From Arenicola marina (lineage: Eukaryota > Annelida > Polychaeta > Arenicolidae), in the NCBI GenBank assembly GCA_964019135.1, contig OZ025260.1, forward strand, positions 13,944,254 to 14,008,253: a stretch of 64,000 nucleotides of DNA, in the 5' to 3' direction. Under the pieces are notes generated by a model. The model saw only the letters and a list, made by a program, of their open reading frames with translations, had not been told where the DNA came from and ran no database searches. Positions 32,171 to 43,830 of this stretch are shown one piece after another. How positions within the stretch are numbered: the first letter of the stretch is position 1; every line of letters starts with the position of its first letter. The position numbers and the translations under genes were made by a program.

Positions 32171-33442
32171 TGAGACAATACACCGATCCAGGCTATCAAT
32201 CCTTGACTGACGTCACTTTTGCTTTTATCCAATCGTCTCCTGATAAAAGGTCTTCATTCGGTCTTCGTTATGTCGGACAAACAAGTAGGACGAACAAAGC
32301 AGCATGTCACTTTCTTGTCAGTTTCAGAGATGAATACTTCTCACTTGTACCTACCGTCAGCTATGGTCGTCAATTTCATACTCACGATTAAGGAAAAGGA
32401 CTCAAGCGTGGGCGGGGCTTAGTGTCGGAGTGTGGATCGGTCTATTGAACGAAGGCAGGGATGAAAGGGACCAAAGTATTGGACTCCACAACCCCATATC
32501 CCGCCAAGACGATGTCCCCTATACCTTCCACTCTCCCACCTCGAGCAGTATAGACCACCCAGCCTTGGGCCCGGGTTAACATGGCCGCAGCAGCACAGTA
32601 GGACTGTCCCGGTTCTACCACACCCAATGGATGTCCGCCGCTGAATGTTGGGCTGGTTTTATGGAATATGGATGTCCCGTCATCTCGCTTCCATTATCTC
32701 AAGGGACATCCCGATGAGGACAGCCGCGGCGCCAGGCTTTCTGCTCGGTCGGCTGGCCGCTGGCGAGTTTTCCTACATGGACCAAGGACCATGGAGCCAG
32801 CCCGTCGGATCGATGAGGGAACGAGCCTTTTTCAGATGAGAGATTTTAAAGATGGCATCCTTTATCGTTCCGTCTACGGTGGGAAGCAATTCCCACCGTG
32901 GATTCCCTTTACCAGTTGCAGGACAAATAGCAGCTAGTCAGACAACAGTATATATGTGTTGACTGCTTCGAGCGGGCTTATTATAACTGATTGCATGGAG
33001 GGTATTGACCATGTTTGGCATGGGAAGCCTAGACGTGTATAACTATTTAGTAGCACACAATATATGAAACTTACAGTATATAAAATTACAAAATTGAATT
33101 AATTCGGACAGTCAAACGGTAATAGTAATAATCAATTCAAATAAATAGCTCGTATCAAGAGGAAAGCTTTGACATTCGTGTTTACAGAAAGACAGCCGGC
33201 GAGACTGACAAACCAAGGAGGCCAAGTAAGAACTCTCAGAGGGTGCAACCGTCTCCTTCTCTCAGCCATATTTCGTCTTGACCCTCAACAATCTAGTAAC
33301 TATGACTACAACGTTAAAATCCCAGTGACAGTATAAATCGCATAACGAGTGCATTGAGCGATTTTATTATCTAAGAAGACCCATCAATATTATTAATACG
33401 TCTTGTAACGAAGTGGACCACTGACCATTTTTTTTACAAAAA
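32171..33442. other. Intergenic unique sequence
   Basis: No gene is supported. A full TGACGTCA palindrome occurs near 32,208. Frames at 32,645-32,937 are short and match no family that I recognise. Confidence 0.45.
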
Positions 33443-33562
33443 ATGGCGAAACGACAGCTAAAACCGGAAATGCGCGTTCTGTCTATCAGTGACTCGTACT
33501 GTGAGATAAACGACGACGACGATGATCCACTCGGAAATTTCATTGCAACATTAAACCGATGA
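33443..33562 (+). CDS. Hypothetical 39-codon ORF or first exon
   Basis: An ATG with AAAA before it and G at +4 starts a short frame reading MAKRQLKPEMRVLSISDSYC and then a run of five aspartates, ending at TGA 33,560-33,562. An in-frame TGA lies seven codons upstream. The composition (basic start, mixed middle, acidic patch from a (GAC)n tract) is protein-like and an ETS-like ACCGGAAAT overlaps it, but the length is well within chance. No homologue is recognised. Confidence 0.18.
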   Translation: MAKRQLKPEMRVLSISDSYCEINDDDDDPLGNFIATLNR

Positions 33563-34345
33563 CACCAGCGGTAGTTTTGCTAATCAATGAAGACAAAGAA
33601 ACTCACGATGTATGGTTCCGAATGGTCCAAACTGCCTCATCAGATTCACGTCAGCGGTCGGTTTTGTTTCTCCTCGCTTGAAAACTACAGTAAATCCCGT
33701 GCCATCCCAGCCACCGTATCATCTCCAAAAGCGCGCGCAACGCCGTCTCCAGGCAGGCGCAGCCAGACGCCGGCGGCTTCTTTCAACAGGGGGCGCTGCA
33801 GGCAGGCAGGCAGGCCGGCATGGCGGCAGGCTGGCCGACACAGGCCGAGACGCGCCGGACCCCCGGCCAATCGGCAGGAGTCGCCACACAGACGGCGGCG
33901 TTATCCTCTAATATCGCCCGCAACACGGGGCACAGTTACAATTGGCGAACCCTAATATCTATATCGCCGTCTCCCCTTTTAGACCGCCATAATGGAACAT
34001 TCTAGTTCCTCGACTCTCCCTCTTTGCGATTGCGACACATATCGCTGGAGACTCGGCAGGCCATGGAGTCGATCAAAGCTGGCTCTTTTATATTTTTCCT
34101 ACTCTCCAGTGATACCCGCTAGATACTTCTCGATGCTGGTTTGATCGGCACTGCGACTGACATAGCAGAGAAGTCCTGTGCATGACCAACCCCTGATCCA
34201 CCCACCCACCCACCATGCAGACACCATTGCATTCCGTAGAGTTCCAATCTCCACGTTAACCTGGTACAAAATATTCTACACGATCGAGTGGCATTATGGA
34301 GTGCTACTTTGTATGTGCGGGTTAATTAAGTGCGGGGTCAGGCCT
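33563..34345. other. CpG-rich stretch, then unique sequence
   Basis: The segment 33,700-33,920 is GC- and CpG-rich with a (GGCA)n run at 33,798-33,815, a CCAAT box (GGCCAATCGG, about 33,865) and a CTCF-like site. On the minus strand a GTGAGT donor follows CATACATC at about 33,611. A minus-strand promoter and first exon are conceivable but unproven. Confidence 0.35.
33784..33800 (+). promoter_or_regulatory. CTCF-like motif
   Basis: CAACAGGGGGCGCTGCA contains the strong CAGGGGGCGCTG core of the vertebrate CTCF consensus, with a mismatch in the upstream CCA portion. It lies in the CpG-rich stretch. Confidence 0.3.
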
Positions 34346-34557
34346 GATGTTTAGTGCCCACTTCCGTCAGTCCGTATCCCGCCAGTTATCCCCCAGTGAT
34401 GGCGGGGGAGTAAGATGTTTAGTGTCCACTTCCGTCAGTCCGTATCCCGCCAGTTATCCCCCAGTGATGCCGGGGGAGTAAGATGTTTAGTGCCCACTTC
34501 CGTCAGTCCGTATCCCGCCAGTTATCCCCCAGTGATGGCGGGGGAGTAAGATGTTTG
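34346..34557. repeat. 68-bp tandem repeat, three copies
   Basis: Copies start at 34,346, 34,414 and 34,482, with a fourth truncated start at 34,550. The unit begins GATGTTTAGTGCCCACTTCC and contains CCCGCCAGTTATCCCCCAG. Copies differ by one or two substitutions, so the expansion is recent. Confidence 0.95.
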
Positions 34558-36130
34558 GCGGTCATTTCAAATTCATGTATAAAGACCGTGTGGGAGATAA
34601 ATAAAAAGTAACATAGACCTCGGGGGTCGGGTGGATAAGTTTGTTGAGCGGCTTCTAGAATATGAATCGCCTTATCGAGTACCGGGCGGGTAGGAATTGT
34701 CTCGCACTATGTGTCATTGCATAGATCTGCATACATCCCTACATTCATCTCCACAGTGTTGAAGATCACTTCCCTTTTCGCCACACCTCTGTCCAACCAG
34801 ACCACTTCCCCTTCACCACACCTCTGTCCAACCGGACCACTTCCGTCTGACTTTGTTCAATGATCATTGTTTCCTATCAAGTGATGTTCCTGTGAAGTGG
34901 AAGAAGCCCCTAAATCATCTACTGGTGACACCGACCTTGGTATAGTGTATGTCAGAAATGTCAGCGACTGCGGGGATGGGGGTGTGGGAGAAGGAGGGCA
35001 CATCTTTGTATAGTTTATACCTATAGATGGGTATGAAGGCGTTGGAGCCAGTGAGATGATCAAACCCAGTTTTTTACCCACTGGTCCAAATGGTCAACAT
35101 TTGGGAGTAGATCAATGGAAAGCCACTTGTATCATAATTAAAGTAATATGTTTTCCGTTGATAATCGTAGTTTTCTTGACATGAAACCTGCGTCGAGTAA
35201 GCCAAGCCAAGGATTAACGGCGTTACTATGGTTACAGTGGTGGTGTGGCTTTGGCGTATCTGTCCAGCTATTACAAGCATCCTCAGTCACCCAGGCTGTT
35301 AATTCACTTCCAAGAAGTTTCCAAGAAGCCTAAAATCCTCTGTCGCATTAACCCAAATAGTGCAATCTGTCGAAAGATTGTTTTTCTTTTCTAAAGAAGG
35401 GGGTCACCTGGTGAGCGGTGGGGCTGGTGAGGGGCTAGGGGTGGCCAGTAGATAGGGCAGGTGAGGGGGTAGGACTGGTGAGGGCGTGGGGCTGGTGAGG
35501 GGGTAGGGCTTGCGGGAGATGGCTAGTTTCAGAAGGTATGTTTGAAGTTATCAACGCGAGTTACCGAAGGGTATGGTCCGTGGGTGGGGCCGGGGAGGGG
35601 GCGGGGCTGGTGAGGAGGTAGGGACAGTGAGGGAGTGGGGCTTTATTTCAGAAGGAATCTGGTCCCAACACAGTTTGTGCAAAGGGACTAAGACTAATGA
35701 CTGCATCGTTGTATGACGCTGACGTTGAAACCCGAGGTTCTCTCCATGACGGTATATCAGCCCTCCTACACAAATTATTTCTGTATTCCAACAGTTACCG
35801 AATCAAGTACAAATAAGAGTAAAAAGCACATACAAACTTAGTGGTAAGACGCTGTAAATTGGGGTAGAATATCTCCAAAGACCATTAAGACACCATCACA
35901 ATGAAGGCACATTATACGCCAAGTTAAGACGATGTAAAGTGTTGTAGAATATCTCCAAATACAAGGCATTAAAATAAAAAGAAAGAAAGCTATGAACGAG
36001 GGATAAAGTCTATTGCTCGGGATTGCAATCGGAGTTGATGCACCACCAGTACAGTATCATATCGACATTGCAGTCAACAGTAAACAATAGATGTGGATAC
36101 GTTATGCACAAAACCTGTACCAGTACAAGA
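34558..36130. other. Intergenic, with two minor repeats
   Basis: A 35-36-bp unit around CACACCTCTGTCCAACC is duplicated at 34,767-34,848. Loose GGGGCTGGTGAGG phrases occur at 35,410-35,640, and a short duplicated phrase (GTAGAATATCTCCAAA) near 35,868 and 35,945. No gene is seen. Confidence 0.5.
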
Positions 36131-36257
36131 CGGATTAATCATACTGCTACAATGCGGATTCATCATAGTACTACAAAACGGACTCATCATACTACTACAA
36201 TACGGATTCATCATGCTACTACAAATACGGATTCACCATGCTACTACAATACGGATT
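36131..36257. repeat. 24-bp tandem repeat, about five copies
   Basis: The unit is 24-25 bp with core CGGATTCATCATACTACTAC followed by AATA. It is unrelated to the 24-bp array at 31-32 kb. Confidence 0.9.
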
Positions 36258-37267
36258 ATCACGCAGAGACAGCAGCCGCGTAGTAATAGCTGTAATGGCG
36301 TGACGTAGAATCATCCTCATACAGTCCATGTGGCATCGAGCAGTAATTGTGAGCTGTAGAACACTGTGGACGACCAAGTTGGCATCTGATCAAACCCATG
36401 CATGCCCCAAACCCGAGCCGGGACAATTAAACCAGAACTCACCACAACGCAATAGATCGGATCAAATCAGTTGGCTGATCTAAATTCTGGTTAATGATAC
36501 GTATTGTGTGGAGTGGGGCCTTGCGAAAACTATAGACATTTGCCGTGCTGACATCTGCAATGTGTCGGCCCCATACGTCACGCCACATACATAACAGCTA
36601 TTGTTGCACTTAGTCTGGAATGTGGAGATCGCGTAGAATGCGGCCTGGTCACGTGATTGGAAGTCCGGGTTTGGGGGGGGGGAGGGAGGGCAAGGTCCAA
36701 TTAGAAGCCGCCATAAGACTTGTCGCCAGGGGACGAGAGATTTGTGGGCTCAAGTTGAGAATAAAACTCCACCCCCCCCCCCTTCCCCTCCGCCGGCCCT
36801 TCCCATCAGCCTCTCTCCGCCGACCCTCCCCACCCCTCCCCACCCCTCCCCTACCCCCCGCCGACCCTCCCTACTCCTTCTCCACCCCCCGCCGACCCTC
36901 CCCACCCCCTTACTGTCACGTCACCCACATGAACTATATGTTGCGCTCGCTCGCTTTACCCTGGAGCCGCAGTCGGTGTGAACCGTAAACGTTTGAGATT
37001 TCAGAGACGGAACCTTAATCTATCCGAAGGGAACCGATTCGATAAAATGGTTGTGGCTAAAAGATAATAGTGAGTTCGACGCCGTGGAGGCGGTATAGTA
37101 GGGGCAAGCTATGAATAAAGCCGCCGCCACACACTGTAAACCTGCCACGTACGTCGATCAACGCAGACACTGGCGCTGCCTGAAGCTTACATGCCATTGA
37201 GTCGAACGTTTCTCTACGTGTAATGTGGATTTCACCTTGTGATTTGGCATACCTGACGGGGCACACA
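36258..37267. other. Intergenic, with a promoter-like patch
   Basis: At 36,650-36,730 there is GTCACGTGATTGG (E-box overlapping an inverted CCAAT) and AGCCGCCAT (YY1-like on minus). The segment 36,770-36,910 is C-rich low complexity. No exon could be confirmed. Confidence 0.4.
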
Positions 37268-37278
37268 CAGACACTGAA

Positions 37279-37309
<31 letters not shown>

Positions 37310-37314
37310 CACAG
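37268..37314. repeat. (CA)n microsatellite
   Basis: An interrupted CA run, longest uninterrupted part about 37,279-37,302. Confidence 0.95.
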
Positions 37315-37967
37315 GCGGAATAAAATCGATACCGATTACATTCTACACAGGGCCTTAGGATGGTGAACCGCACACCTCCAGCTATAAGGACCCTGGAGAA
37401 ACTGTTTAATTCCCTCGATCCCGCTTCTATAAACACTCCGCCTAAATAAAATGACATTTTCCCCCCACCGTGGCAGACGCACTTTGAGATTGCGTGGCGA
37501 CAGTCTTATCTGGCGGCCGTTGATTCCTGGGTCTTATATAGACGACCCGTCTGGCCAACAATAGAGCTGCCCCCCTCCATTCATCGCCGGTACAACGTGT
37601 CGGCGCTTGTAAGAGGCCTGTTCTACGATACGGCTAAAAGGACAGAATAATGCTGCTGATGTAACGAATGACTTCGAACATGAAGTGGAAACAAAGGTCT
37701 TTGTGTGTTTCTGTTGTTTCATTTCCGCTAGTGCGACTATAGCTTTCAGCTCAAGTACTTTCCAAGAAACGTAAATTGTTTATTATGAAATGCCGGCTCA
37801 AGGTCAAGGTGCTGCATGTTAGAGGTCACGACAACATAACCCAAATTTATGCAATTATTAACCTACACCGAAATTAAATCATTGCCACTTCAGTGATAAC
37901 AGTTGTATATAAATCTGGTGGCGGGGGGAGGGGGGGGGGCGGGGGTCCGCGGGTGCCAATTGATGCC
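37315..37967. other. Intergenic unique sequence
   Basis: No gene or repeat was recognised apart from a short G run at 37,929-37,945. Confidence 0.45.
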
Positions 37968-38120
37968 GGAGAGAGCGAACATTTGTGATGAAAAAGATTC
38001 CCTTATAGAGTAAACATTTACGATGAAAAAGATGCCCCTATAGAGCGAACATTTATGATGAAAAATATACATCTATAAAGCGAAGATTTATGATGAAACA
38101 GATACTCGTATAGAGCAGAT
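37968..38120. repeat. 35-bp tandem repeat, four copies
   Basis: Four copies at exact 35-bp steps (the GATGAAAAA block begins at 37,987, 38,022, 38,057 and 38,092) of a unit containing GAACATTTATGATGAAAAAG. Confidence 0.9.
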
Positions 38121-39189
38121 ATTTTAAAACTTGCGACCGGGAGGAGATTAAATTTTGGAGGTGAAAAAGGGGGGGCTTCACCGCGGAAATCCCCCCTCCC
38201 CCCGCAAACCCAGCAATGTATTAAGTAACCCCTCCCCCCAGGCTTTGAAGTCATTGTTGGCCAGTCGATTTTAAGGCAGGGCACTGGGTGAAGCAGCACG
38301 GTGATACCACTTTCCTGGGAAAATAGTGAAAGGGAGGCGCGGGGTGGGCAAAGGGGATAGCATGGGCGTGTCTAGGGGTGGGGGGGGGGGGTGCGGGGGC
38401 ACAGGGGGCACGTGTCCCCCATTCAGACCCTAAGGCATATCTGTGTCCCTCCCCGCTTTCAAACAAGGTACAAGTAAATTCCACAATTACCTTTTAACCA
38501 CGGGAGAACGACATTATGCTATGAAAAAGATTGCATTATTTGAATGTTTGGTACTTCTCCTCATACAGGGTGGCCTCTGGCACTAGTCCCTGATACAGTA
38601 AAGGCACTTGTCACCGACATCATCAGCAGTTTACATCTTTGCCATTTTAGATCCACTTTGGTCAATATATTTAGGTCAATATAGATGCTGGCGATATCTT
38701 TCACCCTTTGAGTACATGTATTTGTGACGTTATGAGGGATACCACCTCTGAATCGCAAATCCCCAAGAATTAAGGAGAACAATGTCGAATCTCCAAGATT
38801 AAGACATTTTAAAGCCGGTCGTGAAAAAAAAACGCCTTCATGGTCTTCGCTATGAACCAGGAACTGCACGGATAACGACCCCAAAAAATGCCAACAGCTG
38901 ATCGCGAATCTCCAAGAACTCCTGGATGCCATTCGCGGGGATCGGAAAAGGCGTCTCCCTCCCCCCTCCCCCCCCCCCCCCCCCTAGGAGGGAAGCTGCC
39001 GGTGCACGCAGGAGTCGTTATGACCTCAGGGCGTATTATAATCATAACGCACCGTATCACAGTATAATGAAATACGGGCACACCACACACCGTATGCCAG
39101 GCTCCGGTCCAGACGAAGCCATTCAACCTACATACTTTGTGTCCCCTGTTTGAGATGAGCTCTCTCCTCGAACCAGGATCTCGCGAGGC
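38121..39189. other. Intergenic unique sequence
   Basis: G runs at 38,170 and 38,381 and a C run at 38,960-38,984 are the only features. No exon is supported. Confidence 0.45.
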
Positions 39190-39475
39190 TTGCGTTCATT
39201 ATGCCGTTTTTATGGGTTGCATTGCAAACTGAATGGAAAGTCCAAAAACGCGAAGTGTGGGAACACAGAAATCGACTTGTGTGTGAAACCTTCACCCTGG
39301 ATCGATGGTTCGAGCCCCGCTGTGGCCATGTCTGTACGGTCGCAGGATAAAGATCCCGTGTCCTTCTTCGCAAAGAGTAGGGGGTTACCTCCGGGGACAT
39401 GGCTCCCCTCTCCCTTCCTTCTCTCATTGACGCGATATGAACACATCTGGTTAAAACGTCTTTAATATACAACCA
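39190..39475 (+). mobile_element. SINE-like element, poorly defined
   Basis: Contains GGTTCGAGCCCC at 39,307-39,318, a good RNA polymerase III B-box of tRNA type. It is followed by an organised body and a tail near 39,468-39,481 with ACAACCAACCAAATC, like the simple-sequence tails of SINEs. No convincing A-box was found at the expected distance, so it may be a decayed or 5'-altered copy. Ends are approximate. Confidence 0.35.
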
Positions 39476-39730
39476 ACCAAATCAAAAGCTGACATTTCGC
39501 CTTCGAAGAGATCTGAATCATCGATGTTAAGGGTAGAAGAAAGTGTCATTTCTGGAGTAAACGAAATAGTCCATCACCCATTAGAAGATGCCTTTCTGTT
39601 CATCGCTGTCAATATTTTGGGATTTGCATGGACGCGTTGTCAGTCATTCGGGTTCGTCCGCACCATTCAAAACTTAGCACTTAGATCAATCACGTGGTTA
39701 TAATTTAACCCCGAATAATACCAATAAGCT
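39476..39730. other. Unique spacer
   Basis: Nothing recognisable between the SINE-like element and the 59-bp array. Confidence 0.4.
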
Positions 39731-41422
39731 CAGAATCAGAATTAACATCGGACCATGGCAGTGAGTGTAGAGTAAATTAGATTATTGCATCAGAGTTAAC
39801 ATATCATCGGGCCATGGCGGTGAGTATAGAGTAAATTAGATTATTGCATCAGAGTTAACATATCATCGGGCCATGGCGGTGAGTGTAGAGTAAATTAGAT
39901 TATTGCATCAGAGTTAACATATCATCGGGCCATGGCGGTGAGTATAGAGTAAATTAGATTATTGCATCAGAGTTAACATATCATCGGGCCATGGCGGTGA
40001 GTGTAGAGTAAATTAGATTATTGCATCAGAGTTAACATATCATCGGGCCATGGCGGTGAGTGTAGAGTAAATTAGGTTATTGTATCGGAGTTAACATATC
40101 CTCGTGCCATGGCAGTGAGTGTAGAGTAAATTAGATTATTGCATCAGAGTTAACATATCATCGTGCCATGGCGGTGAGTGTAGAGTAAATCAGATTATTG
40201 CATCAGAGTTAACATATCATCGGGCCATGGCGGTGAGTGTAGAGTAAATTAGATTATTGCATCAGAGTTAACATATCATCGTGTCATGGCGGTGAGTGTA
40301 GAGTAAATCAGATTATTGTATCTGAGTTAACATATCATCGTGCCATGGCAGTGAGTGTAGAGTAAATCAGATTATTGTATCAGAGTTAACATATCCTCGT
40401 GCCATGGCAGTGAGTGTAGAGTAAATCAGATTATTGCATCAGAATTAACATATCATCGGGCCATGGCAGTGAGTGTAGAGTAAATCAGAGTATTGCATCA
40501 GAGTTAACATATCATCGGGCCATGGCGGTGAGTGTAGAGTAAATTAGATTATTGTATCGGAGCTAACATATCCTCGTGCCATGGCAGTGAGTGTGGAGTA
40601 AATTAGATTATTGCATCAGAGTTAACATATCATCGGGCCATGGCGGTGAGTGTAGAGTAAATTAGATTATTGCATCAGAGTTAACATATCATCGGGCCAT
40701 GGCGGTGAGTGCAGAGTAAATTAGATTATTGCATCAGAGTTAACATATCATCGGGCCATGGCGGTGAGTGTAGAGCAAATTAGATTATTGCATCAGAGTT
40801 AACATATCATCGTGCCATGGCGGTGAGTGTAGAGTAAATTAGATTATTGTATCGGAGTTAACATATCCTCGTGCCATGGCAGTGAGTGTAGAGTAAATTA
40901 GATTATTGCATCAGAGTTAACATATCATCGGGCCATAGCGGTGAGTGTAGAGCAAATTAGATTATTGCATCAGAGTTAACATATCATCGGGCCATGGCGG
41001 TGAGTGTAGAGCAAATTAGATTATTGCATCAGAGTTAACATATCATCGTGCCATGGCGGTGAGTGTAGAGTAAATTAGATTATTGTATCGGAGTTAACAT
41101 ATCCTCGTGCCATGGCAGTGAGTGTAGAGTAAATTAGATTATTGCATCAGAGTTAACATATCATCGGGCCATGGCGGTGAGTGTAGAGCAAATTAGATTA
41201 TTGCATCAGAGTTAACATATCATCGTGCCATGGCGGTGAGTGTAGAGTAAATTAGATTATTGTATCGGAGTTAACATATCCTCGTGCCATGGCAGTGAGT
41301 GTAGAGTAAATCAGATTATTGTATCAGAGTTAACATATCCTCGTGCCATGGCAGTGAGTGTAGAGTAAATCAGATTATTGTATCAGAGTTAACATATCAT
41401 CGTGCCATGGCGGTGAGTGTAG
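39731..41422. repeat. 59-bp minisatellite, about 29 copies
   Basis: The period is 59 bp. Each unit contains GTTAAC, CCATGG and a donor-like (C/A)GGTGAGT or CAGTGAGT, followed by GTAGAGTAAATTAGATTATT. Variant classes (GCATCAG versus GTATCGG; ATCATCGGG versus ATCCTCGTG) recur in blocks: GTATCGG units lie at about 40,079, 40,553, 40,847, 41,083 and 41,260, i.e. at multiples of 59, which indicates block duplications. Stops in all frames prevent long ORFs. Confidence 0.97.
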
Positions 41423-42266
41423 ATGAGATTTGATTCTTCAGTGTATTTGAGTACAAGTCGGTCACGATATTTCCCGCATCATACCATCACTGGTGCATCT
41501 CGGTCAGTCGGCCTTGACCTTGGACACCACGCCGCGGCAATCCGGAATAGTTCCGGAACGACCCCAGAAGGCGAGAAGCGCCGACCTGGCGATCCGGAGA
41601 TCAACAAACCGCGCTTCCGGAAAATAACCACTTGTGATCGGGATCGCTCCAGGGTGCTAGGCTAGTATGCGATTATGGTGTATGGAGGGGGGGGATCGGG
41701 GTGGGGTGGGGGTGGGGGTGGGGGAGGGGGTATCACGGGCAGTCAGTGCGTGGATAGGGGTGGGGGTGGGCAGGAGGTAGCAGCAGTGGGATGGGGTGTG
41801 CATGTATGGGGGCGGGTGGGGGTAGAATCAGTTGGCGGTGTATGGGGTATGCATGTATGGGGTGGGCATTGGGGGGGGGGGGGGCGTGGTAGAATCAGTA
41901 GACTATAATGTGCATGTGTGGTGGAGGGGGGGGGGGGGAGGGGGGTACAATCAGCTGATCGAGATGTGCATAATAACAGGTCTCGGATAATAATACCGTG
42001 CGAAGCCGGTCTGTTGTGCCACATCTCGAAGCGACTCTATCTAAATAGACTTTAAGCCTGACTTCAAGAGTTCAGACACCGTCAAAAAGGGATCTCAAAC
42101 AAATACTTCGATATGATGAGTTGCAGGACACGGTGCCAAGGTAACCTGTATGACCCAGGACACATCATGGTTAATATTAATACTGGCGTTGGTTGGTGGG
42201 TACAGGCTTTGGCCAAGTGCGTCGCAGTTATCAATGTTCTTAGCCATCACAGCGTTGTACTGAAGA

Positions 42267-42330
42267 CAATTGATTTGATTGAGTTTTAACGGCACTTTCA
42301 GCCTCTAAGGCTATATCGTGCCATACTGGT
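42267..42330 (+). mobile_element. Possible SINE fragment
   Basis: GAGTTTTAACGGCACTTTCA followed by a short hairpin-like AGCCTCTAAGGCT and ATATCGTGCC resembles, in layout, a widespread molluscan SINE body (GAGTTTTACG, then CAGCAATATT-type text). The resemblance is from memory of the family style, not an alignment. Confidence 0.25.
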
Positions 42331-43197
42331 TAAGTTAATCTAAATATAACTCAAGAGTCAATACCAAAACCCTGAAAGTATCAATACATGTGAGCTTGTA
42401 GATAAAACAATGGCAAAGTGATAAAGGGTTTGGTAGATAGTCCTGAACACAAAAGACGTAACAAGTACCGTATCTCACAAATATAGCGTGTCTTCAGACA
42501 CTGGTTATTGTACTGTGCGATGGCAAATATTGCAGGGGTGCTACATTTAGGTGGTTTATGTAGATCTTAACAAAATGTACAGGGAAAATAGGAAACACAA
42601 TGTTCATTAGCACGTGAATATTTGGGTTATAATGATGTCACTCCACTAAATCGAGAATGAAGATCATATATGACCATTATATCAGCTAAAACAATCAAAT
42701 GTAAATACGTGCAAAACGGCACACCTATATGGTATAGCTAACAAAAGGCCAAGCAGTGAGAAAAATATATCACAGTTTCTACATTGAAATTCTCTAAACA
42801 GTTTAAGTTCTTTCTTTCCACGACCCGACTGAGGCAGTTCATCATAGTAAAAAAATCGTGACAGCAACCGCCCCCTACCGGGGTTAAGTAAAACAACCCC
42901 GCGGCGATGTACGCATGCGCAGCGTCCTTGGCTCATCCAATGAATTCCATGTGTAACAGAAAAAAACATTACAAAGGGACCGAGGGAGTTGGTTTCTACC
43001 GAAGTGAGCCTGGTTGCCTTTCTTGGCTGGAGGGTGTGTGGGTGGGGGTGAGTCGAGGGGAGGGGGGGGGTGAGTCGAGGGGGGGAGGGTCGGGGAGGGG
43101 GATTGGTGAGGGTAGAATTTTGAAAGTAATGTCATAGAATGTTGGCGCTGGTGGGTGCGGCAGCGAAGGAGGACGGGGGTGGGGGTGGAGGGGGGAG

Positions 43198-43221
43198 TAT
43201 ATATATATATATATATATATA
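43198..43221. repeat. (TA)n microsatellite
   Basis: Twelve TA dinucleotides directly after a G-rich segment. Confidence 0.95.
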
Positions 43222-43439
43222 ACTATAGAGTAGGTGGTGGTTGTTTAGTTAGGAGTGAGCTCGAGGCGTGTTGCCTTGGTGATGATATGCGCAAGGCCAT
43301 AGCCTCGCGCGGCCGGAGTGTTATGCGACCCATTTACGGCGCCGAGGATGCGGCGATAACGACGGCCTTTCCCTTTCCGGTTCCGCTCTGGTCAGGCAGG
43401 GCTGTATCTACCGCTCACTACCCGTGGCATCGTCCCATC

Positions 43440-43830
43440 AGCCTGGTTGGTTATGGCAAAGTGGGGTGCATGGGGGGGGGGCGGGAGGGGGGAGGTGGGG
43501 GTTTGAGCGTGGGTGGGTTATGGCAATGTGGGGTGCATGGGGGGGGTCTGGGCGGGGGTCAGTGAGCTATGGCAGCTGGGAGGTGGGGGTCTGGGCGGGG
43601 GTCAGAGTGGGCGGGTTATGGCAGCTGGGAGGTGGGGGTTTGGGCGGGGGTCAGAGTGGGCGGGTTATGGCAGCTGGGAGGTGGGGGTTTGGCAGCGGGG
43701 CGGGGGGGTCAGTGTGGGTGGGTTATAACAGCTGGGAGGTGGGGGGTTGGGCGGGGGTCAGAGTGGGTGGGTTGTGGCAATGTGGGGTGCATAGAGGGGG
43801 TACATGGGCTGGGGGTCCAGCGTGGGTGGG
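43440..43830. repeat. G-rich minisatellite, about 49-bp unit
   Basis: From about 43,555 the unit is about 49 bp and contains GGTTATGGCAGCTGGGAGGT and GGGCGGGGGTCAGAGTGGGC. The left part (43,440-43,555) has a longer, related unit with GGCAATGTGGGGTGCAT. Glycine/tryptophan-rich plus-strand frames here are products of the repeat. Confidence 0.85.

Noticed and set aside
32170..32391. Frame containing YVGQTSR, reminiscent of GIY-YIG endonuclease domains of Penelope-like elements
   Set aside because: Only a short string matches; the surrounding residues lack the rest of the domain (no zinc-finger cysteines, no catalytic arginine/glutamate context) and no reverse transcriptase is nearby.
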